64,000 nt of DNA from Treponema brennaborense (lineage in GTDB: Bacteria > Spirochaetota > Spirochaetia > Treponematales > Treponemataceae). The first letter of the stretch is position 1; each line of letters starts with the position of its first letter. Of the stretch, positions 35,660 to 44,334 are shown one piece after another. The translations under genes and the position numbers were made by a program. The notes under the pieces were generated by a model. That model was not told the DNA's origin. It ran no database searches and saw nothing but the letters and a program-made list of their open reading frames with translations. The stretch lies in assembly GCA_023666275.1 (NCBI GenBank), contig JAMPCJ010000007.1, positions 62,001 to 126,000 on the forward strand. The letters run 5' to 3'.

Positions 35660-36805
35660 TCATTTCCGTATTCGGGCGCCGTAATACAGATCTGCCGGAT
35701 GCAGCCGCTCGCTTCCCGGATACTGAACATTTTCGTCGGAACAGACGGCACGGCTTTCCATAAATGCGCTCTTGGTTTTCCGCGCGGAAGAACCGTTTCC
35801 GCCGGATTTTTCCAAGCGGCCGGCAAGCGAAATTATTTCAGCGCGGACATTGTCGAGTCCTTCTCCGGAATACAGCGACATAGGTATCACTGTTTCGTCA
35901 GGCAGCAGTTTTGCAAGATATGCCGCATTTTCCGCCGCGCCGTCGGCATCGATTTTATTGCACAAAACAATCCGCGGTTTTTCGGAAAGTGCACGGTTGA
36001 AATTACGAAGTTCACACAGCAGTTTTTCAAAAGCCTGATCGAATGCGCTGTCCGAACAATCGATGATAAACACCAGTCCCGCCGTCCGCGAAATGTGCTT
36101 CAAAAAGCGAATGCCTAAACCGGCGCCGCCGGACGCGCCTTCGATAATTCCCGGTATATCGGCAATGATAATATCGGATTCGTCGCCGCAGCGCAGCACG
36201 CCGAGATTCGGGATTTTTGTCGTGAACGGATACGGCGCAATTTTAGGCCGTGCATTGGTAAAAAAATCAAGCAGCGAAGATTTGCCCGCATTCGGAAAGC
36301 CGACAAGCCCGATATCCGCCATAATGCTGAGTTCGATTTTAAGCATGCGCTCTTCGCCGGGCTTTCCTTCATGCGCATAGCGGGGTGCCTGATTTGACGG
36401 CGATTTAAAATGAACGTTTCCCCAGCCGCCTTTGCCGCCGGTCAAAAAAACAAACGTTTCATCTTCCGCTTCCGTAGTAAATTCGCAAATGAGTTCTCCG
36501 CTTTGCGCGTCGCGCACGGCAGTTCCCGGCGGCAGCGGAATTACAACGTCTTCACCGTCCCTGCCGTATCTGTTATGCCCCTCGCCGTCCCCGCCGTTTT
36601 TCGCACGGAAAACTTGTTTATGCCGAAGATGCGCAAGCGTTCGCATGTTTTTCCGCACGCAAAAAACCACATCGCCGCCGCGCCCGCCGTCGCCGCCGGC
36701 AGGTCCGCCTTTCGGAATGTATTTTTCACGGCGGAACGCGATACAGCCGTTTCCGCCTTTTCCCGAACAAACTTTTATCAGCGCTTCATCCGCAAAATGT
36801 ATCAT
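35660..36805 (-). CDS. obg: GTPase Obg/CgtA
   Basis: Start at ATG 36805 (AGGAAA upstream) gives 381 aa. An upstream open extension to 36886 crosses a terminator and is rejected. The N-terminal Obg glycine-rich domain reads KVCSGKGGNGCIAFRREKYI and GGPAGGDGGRGGDV. The G domain has GFPNAGKSSLLDFF (G1), DIPGIIEGAS (G3) and LCNKIDADG (G4). The C-terminal tail is short and lacks an obvious OCT domain. Essential 50S-assembly and stress GTPase. Confidence 0.95.
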   Translation of the reverse strand: MIHFADEALIKVCSGKGGNGCIAFRREKYIPKGGPAGGDGGRGGDVVFCVRKNMRTLAHLRHKQVFRAKNGGDGEGHNRYGRDGEDVVIPLPPGTAVRDAQSGELICEFTTEAEDETFVFLTGGKGGWGNVHFKSPSNQAPRYAHEGKPGEERMLKIELSIMADIGLVGFPNAGKSSLLDFFTNARPKIAPYPFTTKIPNLGVLRCGDESDIIIADIPGIIEGASGGAGLGIRFLKHISRTAGLVFIIDCSDSAFDQAFEKLLCELRNFNRALSEKPRIVLCNKIDADGAAENAAYLAKLLPDETVIPMSLYSGEGLDNVRAEIISLAGRLEKSGGNGSSARKTKSAFMESRAVCSDENVQYPGSERLHPADLYYGARIRK

Positions 36806-36852
36806 GATAATTTCCTGCCCGAACAAACGCCGGCACACCAGCCCTTTTATAT

Positions 36853-36898
36853 AAAAAAACCCGAAGCCGATATACCGGTACGGCATACTGCTTCGGGT
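36853..36898 (-). terminator. Terminator between rpmA and obg
   Basis: On the minus strand the arms ACCCGAAGC and GCTTCGGGT enclose a further paired region and are followed by seven T (36853-36859). It should reduce read-through from the ribosomal genes into obg. Confidence 0.7.
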
Positions 36899-36919
36899 CT
36901 TGCAGAAAACACATTCCGA

Positions 36920-37177
36920 TTATGCCTGGACAGGCGTAACCGAAGCAAGTTTTCTGCCTTTGCGCTCGTGAAACACCACATTGCCCGTTGTTAAGGCGAA
37001 CAACGTGTCATCTCTTCCTCTGCCGACGTTTGCGCCGGGATGAATTTTTGTTCCGCGCTGGCGGACAATTATCGAACCTGCCGTAACCAATTCTCCGCCG
37101 TACGCTTTAACTCCCAAATATTTAGGATTCGAATCGCGGCCGTTTTTTGCGCCGCTTCCGCCCTTTTTCCGTCCCAT
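36920..37177 (-). CDS. rpmA: 50S ribosomal protein L27
   Basis: An 85-aa L27 with the core [35 protein letters not shown] and [15 protein letters not shown]. The N-terminus is [16 protein letters not shown], equivalent to the mature E. coli form. There is no N-terminal cleavable extension: in frame upstream a TAG comes five codons before the ATG. This matters because the Prp protease gene is adjacent. Confidence 0.97.
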   Translation of the reverse strand: MGRKKGGSGAKNGRDSNPKYLGVKAYGGELVTAGSIIVRQRGTKIHPGANVGRGRDDTLFALTTGNVVFHERKGRKLASVTPVQA

Positions 37178-37178
37178 T

Positions 37179-37511
37179 TTATGCCTCCGCTAAATTTACA
37201 AATTCAGGATACTCTTCCTGCAGCGCCGAAAAACCCGCGGCAAGAAAATCCGCTGCATATTTCAAAACACCGCCGCACTTGCAGAGCCCGGATTCCGTTA
37301 CATGAAATTCGAGTTTTCCGCGTTCGGATTGTCCGCCGAATTCAAGAACGATGCCCGGCTGTTTTTCAAGCACCGCAAGTGTTGTCCGCATCAGCGTACT
37401 TACGCCGGCACACACAACATCGGACCCGCGGACTGAATATCCGGCATGTCCAGAAGCAGTGCAGGCACGCAGCTTTCCGTCTGTTCCGCGCATAAGACGC
37501 ACATGAACCAT
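37179..37511 (-). CDS. prp: Prp-family cysteine protease (ribosomal-processing protease)
   Basis: A 110-aa protein between rplU and rpmA, the usual prp position. The catalytic His lies in [13 protein letters not shown] and the catalytic Cys in [13 protein letters not shown]. In Firmicutes and relatives Prp removes an N-terminal extension from L27. Here both active-site residues are kept, yet L27 lacks that extension. The in vivo substrate is therefore uncertain. The rpmA start follows the prp stop after one base. Confidence 0.88.
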   Translation of the reverse strand: MVHVRLMRGTDGKLRACTASGHAGYSVRGSDVVCAGVSTLMRTTLAVLEKQPGIVLEFGGQSERGKLEFHVTESGLCKCGGVLKYAADFLAAGFSALQEEYPEFVNLAEA

Positions 37512-37518
37512 GACGCAC

Positions 37519-37833
37519 CTATGCTACAACAATCTCCGATACACGAATATTCGTATACTGCTGACGATGACCGATTGTCCGATGATAATCTTTCTTGCTT
37601 TTATATTTAAATACAATAACTTTTTTGTCTTTGACAGAATCTTCAACGACAGCTTTTACAACCGCACCTTTTACATACGGAGCGCCGACACTGACATTGC
37701 CGTTGTCGCTAACCAAAAGAACTGTATCAATATCAACAGTCTGTCCTTTTTCAAGATCGATTTTATCGACGCGGATGAGAGCATCTTTTTCAGCTTTATA
37801 CTGTTTGCCTTTGAATTCTATCAGTGCGTACAT
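37519..37833 (-). CDS. rplU: 50S ribosomal protein L21
   Basis: A 104-aa L21: MYALIEFKGKQYKAEKDALI, VDIDTVLLVSDNGNVSVGAP, then VIVFKYKSKKDYHRTIGHRQ. First gene of the rplU-prp-rpmA unit, preceded by a good promoter. Confidence 0.97.
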   Translation of the reverse strand: MYALIEFKGKQYKAEKDALIRVDKIDLEKGQTVDIDTVLLVSDNGNVSVGAPYVKGAVVKAVVEDSVKDKKVIVFKYKSKKDYHRTIGHRQQYTNIRVSEIVVA

Positions 37834-37897
37834 ATATTACCTCTGTTACGATATTTGCGTCGTCCGGCACAAAACAGAATACCGAACACAATGCGCA

Positions 37898-37927
37898 AGT
37901 ATATATTTTTTTCAGGCAAAAAGTCAA
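37898..37927 (-). promoter_or_regulatory. Promoter of rplU-prp-rpmA
   Basis: On the minus strand TTGACT (37922-37927) and TATACT (37898-37903) are separated by 18 bases. The expected transcript has a leader of about 57 bases before the rplU ATG. Confidence 0.65.
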
Positions 37928-37993
37928 TATATTACGAAAGAACAGCGCGATAATCTCGATTTTCCGCAGGCAAACGAGTCTTTATCGGATAAA

Positions 37994-39424
37994 TCAGACA
38001 TAAACATCGCTGTCATCCGATAAGCGGAGCGTACCGGATTCCCAAGCGCGGCGCAGGTCGCCGAAAAAAGCGGCTGCGGCGGCATCGCAGTCTTTTCGGG
38101 GGAATGGTTTTTTCAGCTGTTCTTCTTCAAGCACCGCCGCGCCGCGGCTTTTGGATATATTGGAAATAATTTTCCGGCGGAAGTCATCGTTCTGATCCGC
38201 AATCAGCAAAACAATATCGGCATCGGTCATCGTCCGCAGTTTTTTCTGGATAAATAAATCGTCGGCTTTCAGAATATCTTCAGCCGTAAACAATCTTTCG
38301 CGCAGCTCATGTTCCAAGTCCGGATCCGATCCGGCAAGGGAAGAAAGGATATTTTTTTCGGCATCCGGCGTCATGCGGCGCAGAATTTCGGCAAGCGCGC
38401 CGCGTCCGTCGATTGAATCGGCAGCCTGCGCGCGGACGGCCTGCGTTTTTTCGTACATGGCATGGTCAATCCTGCGGATAATATCGGCAGGCATTTTTTC
38501 GAGGCGGGCAAGACGGCGGACAACGGCGCTTTTTTCTTCCGCAGTGAAATTATTTATAACGCCGGCAGCCGTTTTCGGCGGCAGATAGGACAAAACAAGC
38601 GCACGGACCGGCGTATTTTCATCTTTCAAAAGCTGAAAAACGCGCTCGCCGTCCATTTCTTTCATATATTCGAACGGTTTGCCGTCCGGAAAGGGCACGG
38701 ATTTTCGGAGCATTTCGCCGGCACGATCCGCGCCGAATGCTTTTTCCAAAATTTCGCGGGCAGTATCAACGCCGCCGGAAGAACGCGCTTTTTCCGCAAG
38801 ATTTTGAAACTGCGCCAAAATAACCGCCGCTTCGTCCGCATCGACGCTCCGTATAGACGCGATTTCGGGAATAATGCGTTCCGTCTGCTCCTGCGTAAGA
38901 TGCGGCAGGATTTTCGCGGCTTCGTCAACGCCGATAATCAGCAGGAATTTCGCGACGCGCCGGTAAACCGAATCTTTGGGAGATGCGTCCGAAGAGGTTA
39001 CCTTTATCATGCCGTGCCGTTCCATAAGCTCGCCGATCGGAGGGGCGGGATTCGGCGGCGGAGCGGACGGTTCCGCAAAGCTGCTTTCGGAATGCGGAAA
39101 TTCGGAGCGCTCCTGTGCAAAAGCATTCTTGCCGCCGTTTTTCCGCCGCGGATCGACGCCGGCACCGCCGTTTTCGGCGGCATCAAAAGCGGAATGCAGC
39201 TGCGGCTTCGGCGGGTTCACGGCTTTCTTCGAAAGCTTCGGCGTGAGCGCAATATCGGCAAGAGTTTGCGGCTTAAAAGAAAACTGCGTTTCCTGTTCCG
39301 ATAAATTATCCGGCTGCATTTTTTCATCGGAGGCGGCAGGCGCAGAAGCCTGCGTATCTATATGCCGCGGAGCAAACGCCGCAATTTTCTTATATAAGTT
39401 TGTTCTGAAATCGTCATTTTCCAT
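37994..39424 (-). CDS. FliG-family protein (divergent spirochaete FliG paralogue, FliG1-like)
   Basis: Start at ATG 39424 (AAGGTG upstream) gives 476 aa, far longer than the about 340 aa of a normal FliG. The first about 150 residues are low-complexity and Pro/Ala-rich (SAPPPNPAPPIGELME). The FliG-like part begins near RRVAKFLLIIGVDEAAKILP, then HLTQEQTERIIPEIASI, and DENTPVRALVLSYLPPKTAA in the position of the EHPQ segment. The EHPQ motif is not conserved. Spirochaetes carry two FliGs; this resembles the accessory one. Last gene of the gatCAB run. Confidence 0.8.
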   Translation of the reverse strand: MENDDFRTNLYKKIAAFAPRHIDTQASAPAASDEKMQPDNLSEQETQFSFKPQTLADIALTPKLSKKAVNPPKPQLHSAFDAAENGGAGVDPRRKNGGKNAFAQERSEFPHSESSFAEPSAPPPNPAPPIGELMERHGMIKVTSSDASPKDSVYRRVAKFLLIIGVDEAAKILPHLTQEQTERIIPEIASIRSVDADEAAVILAQFQNLAEKARSSGGVDTAREILEKAFGADRAGEMLRKSVPFPDGKPFEYMKEMDGERVFQLLKDENTPVRALVLSYLPPKTAAGVINNFTAEEKSAVVRRLARLEKMPADIIRRIDHAMYEKTQAVRAQAADSIDGRGALAEILRRMTPDAEKNILSSLAGSDPDLEHELRERLFTAEDILKADDLFIQKKLRTMTDADIVLLIADQNDDFRRKIISNISKSRGAAVLEEEQLKKPFPRKDCDAAAAAFFGDLRRAWESGTLRLSDDSDVYV

Positions 39425-39450
39425 GCGCACACCTTTTCCGAAAACCGATG

Positions 39451-39741
39451 TCAATTTTTAAAAAGCATGCAGATGCATGCCGCTATGCATAACAGGGGCG
39501 GAACGACAGAAAACAGCAAAGGGATAACAGCGAATCCGCCGATTTTCAGTGCAGAAAGCAGCACGAAACCCATTTTTTCCAATAATTCGTATACCCTGCC
39601 TGCATACGAGAGCATGATGCCGCAGGCAAGCAGCGCCCAGGCGGCTTCGCGGAGTTTCGACCACACCAGAATCGAAAAAAATGCGGCGCCGCCGCTGAGA
39701 ATGAGTTTTATTATGAACAAAGCTGTTTCAAAGCGGCTCAT
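39451..39741 (-). CDS. Small membrane protein of unknown function
   Basis: A 96-aa protein with three hydrophobic segments (about residues 7-25, 33-48 and 62-94: ALKIGGFAVIPLLFSVVPPL). No motif recognised. It overlaps the preceding aminotransferase-like gene by 14 bases and precedes the FliG-like gene by 26 bases, so all three are likely coexpressed. It could anchor or assist the FliG-like protein at the membrane; that is only a positional guess. Confidence 0.6.
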   Translation of the reverse strand: MSRFETALFIIKLILSGGAAFFSILVWSKLREAAWALLACGIMLSYAGRVYELLEKMGFVLLSALKIGGFAVIPLLFSVVPPLLCIAACICMLFKN

Positions 39742-40618
39742 ATTTTTTCATCCGTTTTAAATCGCCGTGGTTTGCGCCGAACGGAACAACAGACGGAACA
39801 TCATAATCCGGCGATATAACAATGCCGTTGTCAAGACAATGCAGAAAAAAAGAACGGTACGATTCTTTCGGAACGGAAGGAAACAGCCAGCAGCCTTTTC
39901 TGTGAAAAAACGAAGTCAGTACCGAATCGAAAAGCGCAAACGAAGATTCTTCCCTGTTCAAAACGGCATGGCGCAAATCCGCAAAAGCCCTTGCCATTCC
40001 CGCAGCAAGCGGAGCAGGCAGCGTATCCGAGTGAGGAATGCGCGCCGCATCATTTTCGGAAGGGCGCAGAAACGCATAAATGTCGGGAGCTCCCGTCCAG
40101 GGGAAAGGCGGCGTCAGGCGGATTACGGGCGGGAAATCGGTTTCGGGAAGCGATAGCGCCGGTACGCGGTTCTGTCCGTTCCGCTGCGGCGGCAATTCCG
40201 CTTTTGCCGCACCGGCGGCGCTGTCCTGTGCTTCGGCATTCCGCGCGGCGGTAATTTCCAGCCAGGGACGCCAGTGCACAGCACGCGTCAAATTACATTG
40301 TTCCGCCATGTCATCCGCGGAGGCTTTTGACCACCAGCGGACAAGCGAATATTCTGCCGGAAGCAGCTGCCTGACGGCGGATTCCAGCCGTTTAGACATG
40401 CCGCTGTCATAACAGCCGGTAATGCCGCGCTCAAGCGTGTTTTTGAAAACAGTCCTCGCTTTGCCTGCATCCCAGCCGAGAATCGCGCGACCGCCGTCGA
40501 GATACAAATCCGTAAGACGGACGCCTTTTTCCGTGTACAGGTAGCATCCGCGCGCACGGCGAACAAAGCCGCAGCGGCTGCGTATTTCGGACACAAGCAA
40601 TGCAGCGCTGCCGTTCAT
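39728..40618 (-). CDS. Class III aminotransferase-like protein, probably non-catalytic
   Basis: A 296-aa protein. The N-terminal half resembles the start of class III PLP aminotransferases: RGCYLYTEKGVRLTDLYLDG, RAILGWDAGKARTVFKNTLE and GCYDSGMSKRLESAVRQLLP correspond to the dimer and small-domain elements. The expected PLP-binding central domain with its Lys is missing; residues 125-180 are instead low-complexity. A C-terminal part (SFFHRKGCWLFPSVPKESYR, LDNGIVISPDYDVPSVVP) again fits the small domain. It overlaps gatB by four bases. A structural or regulatory role is likelier than catalysis. Confidence 0.55.
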   Translation of the reverse strand: MNGSAALLVSEIRSRCGFVRRARGCYLYTEKGVRLTDLYLDGGRAILGWDAGKARTVFKNTLERGITGCYDSGMSKRLESAVRQLLPAEYSLVRWWSKASADDMAEQCNLTRAVHWRPWLEITAARNAEAQDSAAGAAKAELPPQRNGQNRVPALSLPETDFPPVIRLTPPFPWTGAPDIYAFLRPSENDAARIPHSDTLPAPLAAGMARAFADLRHAVLNREESSFALFDSVLTSFFHRKGCWLFPSVPKESYRSFFLHCLDNGIVISPDYDVPSVVPFGANHGDLKRMKKYEPL

Positions 40619-42156
40619 TGTGTTTCCAGGTCAAGCGCGTTTTTCAGCAGCTGCGATGCGGACTTCGGGTTTGCTTTGCCGCCGGATTTTTTCATGACCT
40701 GCCCCATAAGCCAGCCGAGCACATTCGTTTTGCCCTTTTTGTAATCGGCAACGGCGGCGGCGTTTTCGGCGATAACCTGCGTTATATACGAGCTTATCAT
40801 GTCTTCATCGGAAACGACTTCCATTCCTTTTTCGCTGATAATGGATTCCGGCGTTTTTCCGCTCGCAATCATTTCCGCAAAAACGTCTTTCGCCTGTTTT
40901 CCGGTTATTTTTCCGTCGACAACGGCATTTACCAGCGCGGAAATATGTTCCGGCGCAACAGGCAGCTCGCCGACGGAAATTTCTTTTTCGTTTACAACGG
41001 CAAGAACTTCCGCAAGAATCCAGTTCGCCGTTTTTTTCACATCCTTGGAAGCGGCGGCGGCCTTTTCAAACCATAACGCAAGCTCCCTGCTCGACGTAAG
41101 CGTTTCCGCATCGAAATCGGATAAACCGTACTGCTTTTTGAAGCGCTGCCGCTTTGCTTCGGGAAGTTCGCCGACTTTCGATGCCGCGTCGGCAATGAAT
41201 TTCTCGCTGAGCGAAAACGGTTTTATATCCGGCTCGACAACGAAACGGTAATCGACAAACGAATTTTTCGTGCGCTGAATAACGGTTTTTCCCACGGCTT
41301 CGTCCCAGCCCATGGTATTTTTAAATCCGGGGTCAAACGGCTGTCGATTCGTTTTGAATTCCTCAAGCTGGCGCTGCGTTTCATACGCGCAAGCTTCTTT
41401 TATCGAACGGAATGAATTAAGGTTTTTTATTTCGGAAATCGGCGTATGGTATTCCGTGCCGTTTTCCGTGATGCTCAAATTGATATTGGCATCGCAGCGC
41501 ATATTGCCTTCTTCGAGATTGCCGTTGGTAACGCCCACATAGCGCAGTATTTCCTGCACCGTTTCCATGAAAAGCGCCGCCTCTTCGGGGCTGTTCATAT
41601 CCGGCTTCGTAACGATTTCTATCAGCGGCGTACCGCAGCGGTTGTAATCGATATAGCTGTAACGCCCCTCAAGATGCAGGCTTTTCCCGACATCTTCTTC
41701 GAGATGAATGCGCTCGACGCGTATCCGCTTGTATGCGCCGTCAATATCATTGTTTTCGCCGTCGAAAGAAAGCGCATAATGCTTTTCTCCGCCCGGACGG
41801 ACAGTTTCCGGCAGTTTTATATACGGCAAATCGACATATCCGCTGCTGCACAGCGGAATATCGTACTGCGTAATTTGGAAACCCTTTGCAAGATCGGGAT
41901 AAAAATAATGCTTGCGGTCGAATTTCGCAAAGCGGGAAATGGCGCAGTTCAGCGCAGTGCCGGCAGTAACGCCCATTTCGACATAGCCTTTGCTGATGCG
42001 CGGCAGCGCGCCCGGAAGCCCAAGGCAGACGGGACACACGCGCGTATCGGGCATGCCGCCGTAGCGGTTTTCGCACGCACAAAAGGCTTTTGTTTTCGTT
42101 GTAAGCTGACAGTGTATTTCACAGCCGATAACAACGCGGATATTTTCGATACTCAT
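40615..42156 (-). CDS. gatB: Asp/Glu-tRNA amidotransferase subunit B
   Basis: Start at ATG 42156, overlapping the gatA stop by four bases, gives 513 aa. Signatures: VVIGCEIHCQLTTKTKAFCA, CPVCLGLPGALPRIS, KHYFYPDLAKGFQITQYDIP, NRCGTPLIEIVTKPDM. The C-terminal Yqey-like domain ends GWLMGQVMKKSGGKANP. GatB recognises and activates Glu-tRNA-Gln (and Asp-tRNA-Asn). The window carries a tRNA-Gln gene that would be a substrate. Confidence 0.97.
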   Translation of the reverse strand: MSIENIRVVIGCEIHCQLTTKTKAFCACENRYGGMPDTRVCPVCLGLPGALPRISKGYVEMGVTAGTALNCAISRFAKFDRKHYFYPDLAKGFQITQYDIPLCSSGYVDLPYIKLPETVRPGGEKHYALSFDGENNDIDGAYKRIRVERIHLEEDVGKSLHLEGRYSYIDYNRCGTPLIEIVTKPDMNSPEEAALFMETVQEILRYVGVTNGNLEEGNMRCDANINLSITENGTEYHTPISEIKNLNSFRSIKEACAYETQRQLEEFKTNRQPFDPGFKNTMGWDEAVGKTVIQRTKNSFVDYRFVVEPDIKPFSLSEKFIADAASKVGELPEAKRQRFKKQYGLSDFDAETLTSSRELALWFEKAAAASKDVKKTANWILAEVLAVVNEKEISVGELPVAPEHISALVNAVVDGKITGKQAKDVFAEMIASGKTPESIISEKGMEVVSDEDMISSYITQVIAENAAAVADYKKGKTNVLGWLMGQVMKKSGGKANPKSASQLLKNALDLETQ

Positions 42157-43748
42157 TTTGCGCCGCCTTTGCTGTTTATTTGTTTGATGCGCTGCGCCGC
42201 GGAAAAAGCATCCGATCCGGCAACGGGAACACCGCATCCGGGATGATCGCATTCCCACGCCTGCGCGATGCGAAGAATTTTTTCTTCGCCGAACATAGCG
42301 CCCGCAAACTGCACGCCGATAGGAAGCCGCACGCCGTTTTCGTCGGGCGACGTATATCCGGCAGGCACCGAAAGCGACGGAATGCGCGCCAAATTGACAA
42401 ACGTAGTGAACAAATCGGAAAGATACATTTCCAGCGGATCATCGACTTTTTGTCCGAGGCGGAACGCCGCCGTCGGGCACGTGGGACAGAGAATCAAATC
42501 GAACGAATCGAAAAGCTGCGATATTTCCCGCTGAATGCGGGCGCGGACTGCCATGCCTTTTTTGTAGCAGTCGCCGGAAAATTGTTCGGAAAGCACATAA
42601 TTTCCGATAACGATGCGCCGCTTTACTTCCGGCCCGAAGCCGGAACTGCGCGTTTGTATATATAATTCGTCATAGCCCTCGCCCGTGTCCAGGCGTTTTC
42701 CGTAGCGGATTCCGTCAAAGCGGGATAAATTGCTCGCGGCTTCGCTGAGCGCAATAACGTAATAACTCGCGATTGCCGCATTCAGTACCGGAATATCCAC
42801 GACTTCGACGGACGCGCCTTTTTCGGTAAACCAGTTTTTCGTATATTCAAAAACGGCGGCAACTTCCGCGTCCAGCCCTTCGGATTCGAGAAACTGTTTC
42901 GGAACAGCTATTTTCAGCTGTGCCAAAGAATCGGCACTTGCAGGAGCAAAAGCGCCGTATTCGCCGCGGATTGTCTCGGCGCCGGGAAGATCTGCCGACG
43001 TATCGTCGTAAAAATCGGCGCCCGCCATGACAGACAGCGGCAGCGCAATATCCGCAGGCGTATGTCCGATAATGCCCACTTGATCGAGCGAACTGCCGTA
43101 GGCAACGACGCCCCAGCGGCTCAAAACGCCGTAAGTGGGCTTCAATCCGTACACGCCGCAGTACGACGCCGGAAGCCGCACCGAACCGCCTGTTTCCGTG
43201 CCGAGCGCGAACAGCGCCTGGTTGGAAGCGACCGCGGCGGCACTGCCCCCCGAAGACCCGCCGGAAACATACGCGCGGTCTATCGGATTGCGCGTCGGAC
43301 CGTAAATCGAATATTCGGTAGAAGAACCCATGGCAAACTCATCCTGATTGCAGCGGCCGATCGGTATCGCACCGGCAGCTTTCAGCCGCGCAATAACCGT
43401 TGCGTCGTAAGGAGCGGTATATCCTTCGAGTATTTTGCTGGAACAGGTTGCGCGCTTTCCTTTTACGGAAATATTATCCTTGACCGCAAACGGAATGCCG
43501 ATAAGCGGCTTCTGCGCAAACAGGCTGTCAAGCGTTCCCGCGCGCAATGCCGCGGTAATTTCTTCGTCGGCAGCCTGCGCGGCGGCAAGCGCATCGTCAT
43601 ATATTTCCAAAAACGCGTTAAGCGGAACGCCGCTTGATTGATCGGCGGCAAAGGTTTCGGCGGCGAAGCGGACAAGCTGCTCGGCGGAACAGGAACCGCT
43701 GCGGAACGCGTTTTTGATGTCTGCAATGGAAAACAGCTCTGAATCCAT
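42153..43748 (-). CDS. gatA: Asp/Glu-tRNA amidotransferase subunit A
   Basis: A 531-aa amidase-signature enzyme. The catalytic Lys is in GIPFAVKDNISVKG and the Ser residues in YVSGGSSGGSAAAVASNQ, followed by GTETGGSVRLPASYCG. It generates ammonia from glutamine for transamidation. Between gatC (1 base) and gatB (4-base overlap). Confidence 0.97.
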   Translation of the reverse strand: MDSELFSIADIKNAFRSGSCSAEQLVRFAAETFAADQSSGVPLNAFLEIYDDALAAAQAADEEITAALRAGTLDSLFAQKPLIGIPFAVKDNISVKGKRATCSSKILEGYTAPYDATVIARLKAAGAIPIGRCNQDEFAMGSSTEYSIYGPTRNPIDRAYVSGGSSGGSAAAVASNQALFALGTETGGSVRLPASYCGVYGLKPTYGVLSRWGVVAYGSSLDQVGIIGHTPADIALPLSVMAGADFYDDTSADLPGAETIRGEYGAFAPASADSLAQLKIAVPKQFLESEGLDAEVAAVFEYTKNWFTEKGASVEVVDIPVLNAAIASYYVIALSEAASNLSRFDGIRYGKRLDTGEGYDELYIQTRSSGFGPEVKRRIVIGNYVLSEQFSGDCYKKGMAVRARIQREISQLFDSFDLILCPTCPTAAFRLGQKVDDPLEMYLSDLFTTFVNLARIPSLSVPAGYTSPDENGVRLPIGVQFAGAMFGEEKILRIAQAWECDHPGCGVPVAGSDAFSAAQRIKQINSKGGAK

Positions 43749-43749
43749 A

Positions 43750-44061
43750 TTACGCTCCCTCGCCGAGCACTTTCGGCACGCGGAAATATCCGTCGAGGAA
43801 TTCGCTCGTCATCTTTTTCAAGTCGGGAATTTCGAGCCCTTTTACCACCGTATCGCCGCGAAGCTGTTCCACTTCGGTTGTCGGATACGCGTCATAGGGA
43901 TTTTCGCTGTCATCGTATTCCGAAAGAATATCGAAATAGCCGACAATCTGCTCGACCTGCGCGCGGAGCGTTTCGATATCGGCAGCTTCCGGCGAAAGCC
44001 GCGACAAATACAGGAGCGCGTCAAGCGTCTGCTCATCTATTTTTTTCATCTGAGTGCTCAT
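43750..44061 (-). CDS. gatC: Asp/Glu-tRNA amidotransferase subunit C
   Basis: A 103-aa GatC: LDALLYLSRLSPEAADIETL, VEQIVGYFDILSEYD, then LRGDTVVKGLEIPDLKKMTS. An internal Met at residue 5 (44049) is an alternative start. It stabilises the GatAB complex and heads the operon. Confidence 0.92.
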   Translation of the reverse strand: MSTQMKKIDEQTLDALLYLSRLSPEAADIETLRAQVEQIVGYFDILSEYDDSENPYDAYPTTEVEQLRGDTVVKGLEIPDLKKMTSEFLDGYFRVPKVLGEGA

Positions 44062-44176
44062 AATGAAAGTATACTAGCGGATTTTCTGCGTTTATTCAAC
44101 GCATAGCGGAAGATGCCGCCGCGGCAGGAAGCGGAAAAAATCCGTCCTGCCGGCAGGCGGCGCGGTTTTGACGAAC

Positions 44177-44326
44177 AAACCGTCTTTGCGAGACCGCTTG
44201 CGGTCGAAGCAATACGGCTGCCGCCGTTTTGCGCAAGGAAATTTATTTAACATCATCGCTCTCGCGATGCGGCAATCCACTTGCAATTGGATTGCCGCGC
44301 TCCCGCCGGTCGCTCGCGATGACGAC
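44177..44326. repeat. Palindromic intergenic repeat cluster
   Basis: The gatC-LRR interval holds nested inverted repeats. CGGCAATCCA (44270-44279) and TGGATTGCCG (44288-44297) pair perfectly. They are flanked by CTCGCGATG-type arms (44261-44269) and CGCTCGCGATGACG (44311-44324). At 44189-44214 the GACCGCTTGCGGTC palindrome is followed by GAAGCAAT. The wording TCATCGCGAG...GAAGCAAT resembles a dispersed repeat common in many bacterial genomes. A related fragment is at 46363-46401. Confidence 0.6.
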
Positions 44327-44334
44327 GTATGCGG

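Noticed and set aside
36805-36886. N-terminal extension of Obg
   Set aside because: It overlaps a terminator hairpin and lies before the normal Obg start with its ribosome-binding site.
39424-39454. Ten-residue upstream extension of the FliG-like protein
   Set aside because: ATG 39424 has a better ribosome-binding site, and the extension overlaps the preceding gene.
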